NCBI GenBank assembly: GCA_963621965.1
Contig: CAVFGN010000013.1
Coordinates: 1 to 44,398, forward strand
Source of the DNA: JAEELC01 sp963621965
Lineage (GTDB): Bacteria > Bacillota_I > Bacilli_A > Acholeplasmatales > Anaeroplasmataceae
DNA: 44,398 nt
Direction of reading: 5' to 3'
A program made the position numbers and the translations under genes. The notes under the pieces are model-generated. The model was given only the letters and a program-made list of their open reading frames with translations. It searched no databases and was not told the origin of the DNA. Below, one piece after another: positions 43,969-44,398 of this stretch. The first letter of the stretch is position 1, and each line of letters begins with the position of its first letter.

Positions 43969-44226
43969 CTAACCTTTTAAGCCTTCAGATTGTCGTTGCA
44001 TATTCTCAACAACAATATCATGAATTTCACCCTTTGTAGATGCATACTCAAGAATTTCCCATGGTCTATTAGTATGGAAATGAATCTTGATTAAAGTATC
44101 ATCACCTACTACAAGTAAACAATCTCCTTCATAATGGTCAGTAATATAATCGTTAATTTCGTCCTCGTCTAAATTTTCTCCTGCAATTAACATTTGTGTA
44201 TCAAATTTGAATTCTAATTGTGCCAT
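43969..44226 (-). CDS. Stand-alone FakA/DAK2-type middle-domain protein
   Basis: This 85-residue protein resembles the middle domain of the fatty-acid kinase FakA (DAK2/'DAK phosphatase' proteins): FKFDTQMLIAGENLDEDEI, DCLLVVGDDTLIKIHFHTNRPWEILEYA and GEIHDIVVENMQRQ. The DAK2 kinase half and the C-terminal DegV-like half are absent. It is complete as an ORF, with GGAAGG upstream, a TTTACT/TATAAT promoter and a clean stop, so it looks like a real single-domain protein. Its role is unknown. It is first in a run with the RluA and YgjV-family genes. Confidence 0.75.
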   Translation of the reverse strand: MAQLEFKFDTQMLIAGENLDEDEINDYITDHYEGDCLLVVGDDTLIKIHFHTNRPWEILEYASTKGEIHDIVVENMQRQSEGLKG

Positions 44227-44279
44227 TTCTATTTCCTTCCTTTCTTATCTTTTTATTTTTTATTTGCGTTAGTAAATTT

Positions 44280-44308
44280 ATTATATATTTTTTAAGATTA
44301 AAAGTAAA
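44280..44308 (-). promoter_or_regulatory. Promoter of the FakA-domain/RluA/YgjV run
   Basis: On the minus strand TTTACT (44303-44308), 17 bases, TATAAT (44280-44285), followed by a GGAAGG Shine-Dalgarno before the ATG at 44226. Confidence 0.65.
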
Positions 44309-44344
44309 ATAAAAAGCACAAAGATAATAAATTTGGTTAATTAA

Positions 44345-44398
44345 TTACTTGATGACACCATAAGTGCAGGGTTAAGGAAAGGTCAAAGTATTGTACAC
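44345..44398 (+). pseudogene. Possible IS30-type transposase fragment at the window edge
   Basis: Eighteen plus-strand codons to the window end read LLDDTISAGLRKGQSIVH, resembling the segment after the HTH of IS30-family transposases. The frame is closed by TAA at 44342-44344, so an N-terminal part is missing or the match is chance. Only the right flank could decide. Confidence 0.25.

Overview
The window is AT-rich, densely coded DNA from a low-GC Bacillota (Firmicutes), probably an uncultured gut-type Bacilli or Erysipelotrichia relative. This assignment is inferred from gene content. An HrcA/CIRCE heat-shock operon, AGGAGG-type ribosome binding sites, sigma-A promoters with 17-bp spacers, a CcpA-type cre site and BspA-like leucine-rich repeats all fit. 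TGA is a stop (for example at hrcA and the RluA gene) and Trp is TGG, so this is the standard code and not the Mycoplasma code. Isoprenoids come from the MEP pathway (ispG). Energy metabolism looks fermentative (adhE plus a fucO-like alcohol dehydrogenase).

Layout. Almost everything is on the minus strand; only ispG, hslO and a U32-family gene run on the plus strand. From the left: tRNA-Leu(UAG) with its own promoter and terminator; a GNAT acetyltransferase, mtaB, rsmE and a small membrane protein; the chaperone operon hrcA-grpE-dnaK-dnaJ, driven by a near-perfect promoter with a CIRCE at the start site and a second CIRCE-like repeat over the -35; a metallo-beta-lactamase-fold hydrolase and rpmG (L33, only 49 codons); ispG; an ABC-F ATPase; fucO; hslO (Hsp33).

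14.4-20.3 kb is one run: two-TM protein, heterodimeric ABC exporter pair, LRR surface-type protein, flavin reductase, and a YgbA-family nitrosative-stress protein. 20.5-27.1 kb is a tightly overlapping run: rsmF, CPBP protease, Nudix, queH, patatin phospholipase, calcineurin-like phosphoesterase, then a separately promoted unknown. 27.3-34.3 kb holds a glycosyltransferase, MscS channel, RlhA-like U32 protein, gmhB-like phosphatase with galE, and a polytopic membrane protein. 34.4-44.2 kb holds a GH3 beta-glucosidase with a small partner, adhE, a PAP2 phosphatase, pepF, a YgjV-family protein, an RluA pseudouridine synthase and a stand-alone FakA-middle-domain protein. The last ~50 bases may be the edge of an IS30-type transposase remnant.

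Most of this is ordinary housekeeping DNA. I did not find a convincing new multi-gene system. The strongest oddity is the patatin gene: its GGGAKG and GTSIG motifs lie upstream of the first in-frame ATG, in a frame without any standard start codon, overlapping the end of queH in the -1 frame. Other points worth a look are the tandem CIRCE arrangement, the missing prmA, the cre site at adhE, and the structured 3' region of adhE.
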